DNA from: JASHPR01 sp963833885
GTDB lineage: Bacteria > Actinomycetota > Actinomycetes > Streptosporangiales > Streptosporangiaceae
Length of the DNA stretch: 64,000 nt
Assembly (NCBI GenBank): GCA_963833885.1
Contig: CAWHZU010000019.1
Coordinates: forward strand, 1-64,000
Direction of reading: 5' to 3'
Positions 62,693 to 64,000 of this stretch are shown in pieces (position 1 is the stretch's first letter; each line of letters opens with the position of its first letter). The notes beneath the pieces are model-generated. The model was not told the origin of the DNA. It was given only the letters and a program-made list of their open reading frames with translations, and did no database searches. Made by a program: the position numbers and the translations under genes.

Positions 62693-63387
62693 GTGGTTGC
62701 TTCGGAACGAAGGAAGCCGGGACCGAGTCCCCGGTTCACTCACGAAGAACTGGCCGGGCTGGCCCTGGCCATCATGGACGCGCATGGCAGCGCGGCCCTT
62801 ACGGTGCGCCGACTGGCCCAGGAGGCCGGCATGGCGACGACGGCCCTCTACAACTACTTTCCGAGCAAGGACGACCTGCTGGACGCGGCGATCGACGCGG
62901 CGGCCGGAGAGATCCGACTTCCCGAGCCGTCGGCGCAGGCGTGGAAAGAGCAGCTGACCAGCGTGGCTCGGGCATGGTTCCGGCAGGCCTGCGGCATCCC
63001 GGGGTGGCCCGGCTCCGCTTCGACCGCCCGCTGCAGAGCGGCCGCGCCCTGCGGGTAACCGACTGGGCCATAGCAGTGCTATGTGCTGCGGGCCTCAGCA
63101 AGCCTGAAGCCGTCGCCGCGTTCAAGGCACTGACGGTCCTCACCTTGGGCAGCGCCGCTGCTGCCGTCGCGGAGTCCCGCCCCCGGGAGCGCCAGCAAGC
63201 CGCGGCCCGCCACGCCTCGATCGCCGCCACGGAACTCCCCGCGATGGCAGCCGTCGCCGCCGAGCTCACCAGCGCGCTCGGCGGCGACCAGGCCTTCGAG
63301 CTAGGCCTGGCCGCCCTCCTCGACGGCATCGAGCAACGCATCGCCGCTGCCCGGCGGTCCAGTCAGGATCGCCCACACCGTGCCTAG
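62693..63387 (+). pseudogene. TetR family regulator, one frameshift
   Basis: The N-terminal frame encodes a TetR DNA-binding domain: FTHEELAGLALAIMDAHGSAALTVRRLAQEAGMATTALYNYFPSKDDLLDAAID. After AWFRQA (near 62990, GCAGGCCTGCGGC) the reading frame changes; the expected continuation, RHPGVARLRFDRPLQSGRALRVTDWAIAVLCAAGLSKPEAVAAFKALTVL, is one base off and runs to 63387. Restoring one base gives 231 residues, a normal TetR with a TetR_C (tetracyclin-type) ligand domain. It is divergent from the cupin/F420 reductase pair with operators between. It may be truly truncated, leaving the pair unregulated, or it may be an assembly indel. Confidence 0.87.
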
Positions 63388-64000
63388 CCTGGAAATGGGC
63401 TGAACTCTACCCAGAGCTCGCGCAGCGTGCGGGTGAAGTAACCCGGCATGAACTCGGGCTCAGAGTCAAGCACCAGCCGGATCCCCGGCAGCGCGCGCAG
63501 CAGCTCCTCGAACAGGATGCGCAGCTCGAGCCGGGCCAGGTTGGCACCCAGGCAGAAGTGGGTGCCGAAGCCGAACGCCACGTGGTGGTTGTGCCGCCGG
63601 GTCACGTCGAACCGGTCGGGCTCGCTGAACGCCCGGTCGTCGGAGTTGGCTGCCCCGTACATGAGCAGTACCTCGTCGCCCGCGCGCAGCCGCTGGCCGT
63701 GCAGCTCGTGGTCCACGGTCACCGTCCGGCGCATGTTCAGGATCGGCGTCGCGCACCTGATGAACTCCTCCACGCCGGTGGACCCGATGACCGCCGGATC
63801 CAGCAGCAGGATCTGGAGCTGATCGGGAAAACGCGCGAGGTTCCACACCGTCTGCCCGATGACCGACCGGGTGGTCTCCGCCCCGCCGTCGAGCAGCAGC
63901 AGGCCCTCCTGGATGATCTCCGGGAGGTCCAGCGGCTCGCCCGCTATCGCGCCGTGTGCCCAGACGGACACCAGGTCATCGCGCGGGTCGCGGCGGCGAG
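63384..64000 (-). CDS. Cytochrome P450, C-terminal part (runs off the window)
   Basis: The last about 205 residues of a P450; the 5' part lies beyond 64000. The I-helix motif is LLLLDGGAETTRSVIG, the K-helix ExxR is in EEFIRCATP, and the heme motif is FGFGTHFCLGANLARLELRI with the axial cysteine. The tail ends in LRELWVEFSPFPG. The style (GGAETTR, NMRRTVTVDHELHG) is of CYP125/142-like or other actinomycete terpene/steroid P450s; the substrate cannot be determined. The stop overlaps the end of the convergent TetR gene by four bases. The visible frame continues to the window edge without a stop. Confidence 0.9.
   Translation of the reverse strand, partial: RRRDPRDDLVSVWAHGAIAGEPLDLPEIIQEGLLLLDGGAETTRSVIGQTVWNLARFPDQLQILLLDPAVIGSTGVEEFIRCATPILNMRRTVTVDHELHGQRLRAGDEVLLMYGAANSDDRAFSEPDRFDVTRRHNHHVAFGFGTHFCLGANLARLELRILFEELLRALPGIRLVLDSEPEFMPGYFTRTLRELWVEFSPFPG

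Overview
This 64 kb window is high-GC DNA with many GTG starts and dense, often overlapping genes. It encodes a likely mycothiol-dependent enzyme, an F420-type oxidoreductase, a SigJ/ECF41 sigma factor, a PucR regulator, an XRE-NB-ARC-TPR regulator and many small Gfo/SDR/GNAT/DinB enzymes. Together these point to a filamentous actinomycete chromosome (Streptomyces or Streptosporangiales-like; genus not resolvable by eye). I see no rRNA, tRNA, CRISPR array, complete insertion sequence or replication origin.

Layout. 0-7 kb: dodecin, DUF1349, DUF2891, a large XRE/NB-ARC/TPR regulator, a Gfo/Idh oxidoreductase and an NTF2-like protein. 7.1-14.6 kb: a degenerate tandem duplication of about 3.4 kb whose unit is APC permease - adenine deaminase - flavin amine oxidase. 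The deaminase is intact in both copies and the oxidase only in the left copy. No complete permease remains. 14.7-24.9 kb: a catabolic block with two kinase-fold phosphotransferases, two DAO-type FAD oxidoreductases (one a dimethylglycine/sarcosine dehydrogenase-like protein with GcvT domains), an SDR, an APC permease, a GntR/HutC regulator and SurE. It looks like import and oxidation of an N-methylated or quaternary amine. 24.9-29.3 kb: a mycothiol-type enzyme, a periplasmic-binding-fold protein without a signal peptide coupled to an aromatic hydroxylase, an alpha/beta hydrolase and an AhpD/CMD protein. 29.3-34.7 kb: fatty acid hydroxylase, winged-helix protein, the ECF41 sigma factor with its epimerase partner, and PobA.

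34.9-42.7 kb: FCD-type GntR, MFS transporter, S9 peptidase, then amidohydrolase - GABA-type aminotransferase - SMP-30 lactonase. 42.8-53.4 kb: secreted and lipid-anchored proteins, an atypical SDR with a divergent TetR and clear operators, and a run of small stand-alone genes (SRPBCC, DUF7660, GNAT, YjbR, cold shock, methyltransferases, DinB, GYD). 53.4-59.1 kb: omega-aminotransferase, GDSL esterase, methylmalonate-semialdehyde dehydrogenase and divergent PucR, probably a beta-alanine/GABA/pyrimidine-type catabolic set. 59.2-64 kb: propeller lipoprotein, methyltransferase, YjbR, F420-type reductase plus cupin with divergent TetR, and the C-terminal part of a cytochrome P450 running off the end.

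Notable signals: an ECF41-type promoter in front of the sigma operon and a weaker one in front of the CMD gene; four sets of palindromic operators beside regulators or a secreted-protein gene; single-base frameshifts in at least four otherwise well-preserved genes, meaning either real decay or assembly indels; and exact 18-bp in-frame repeats in three unrelated genes.
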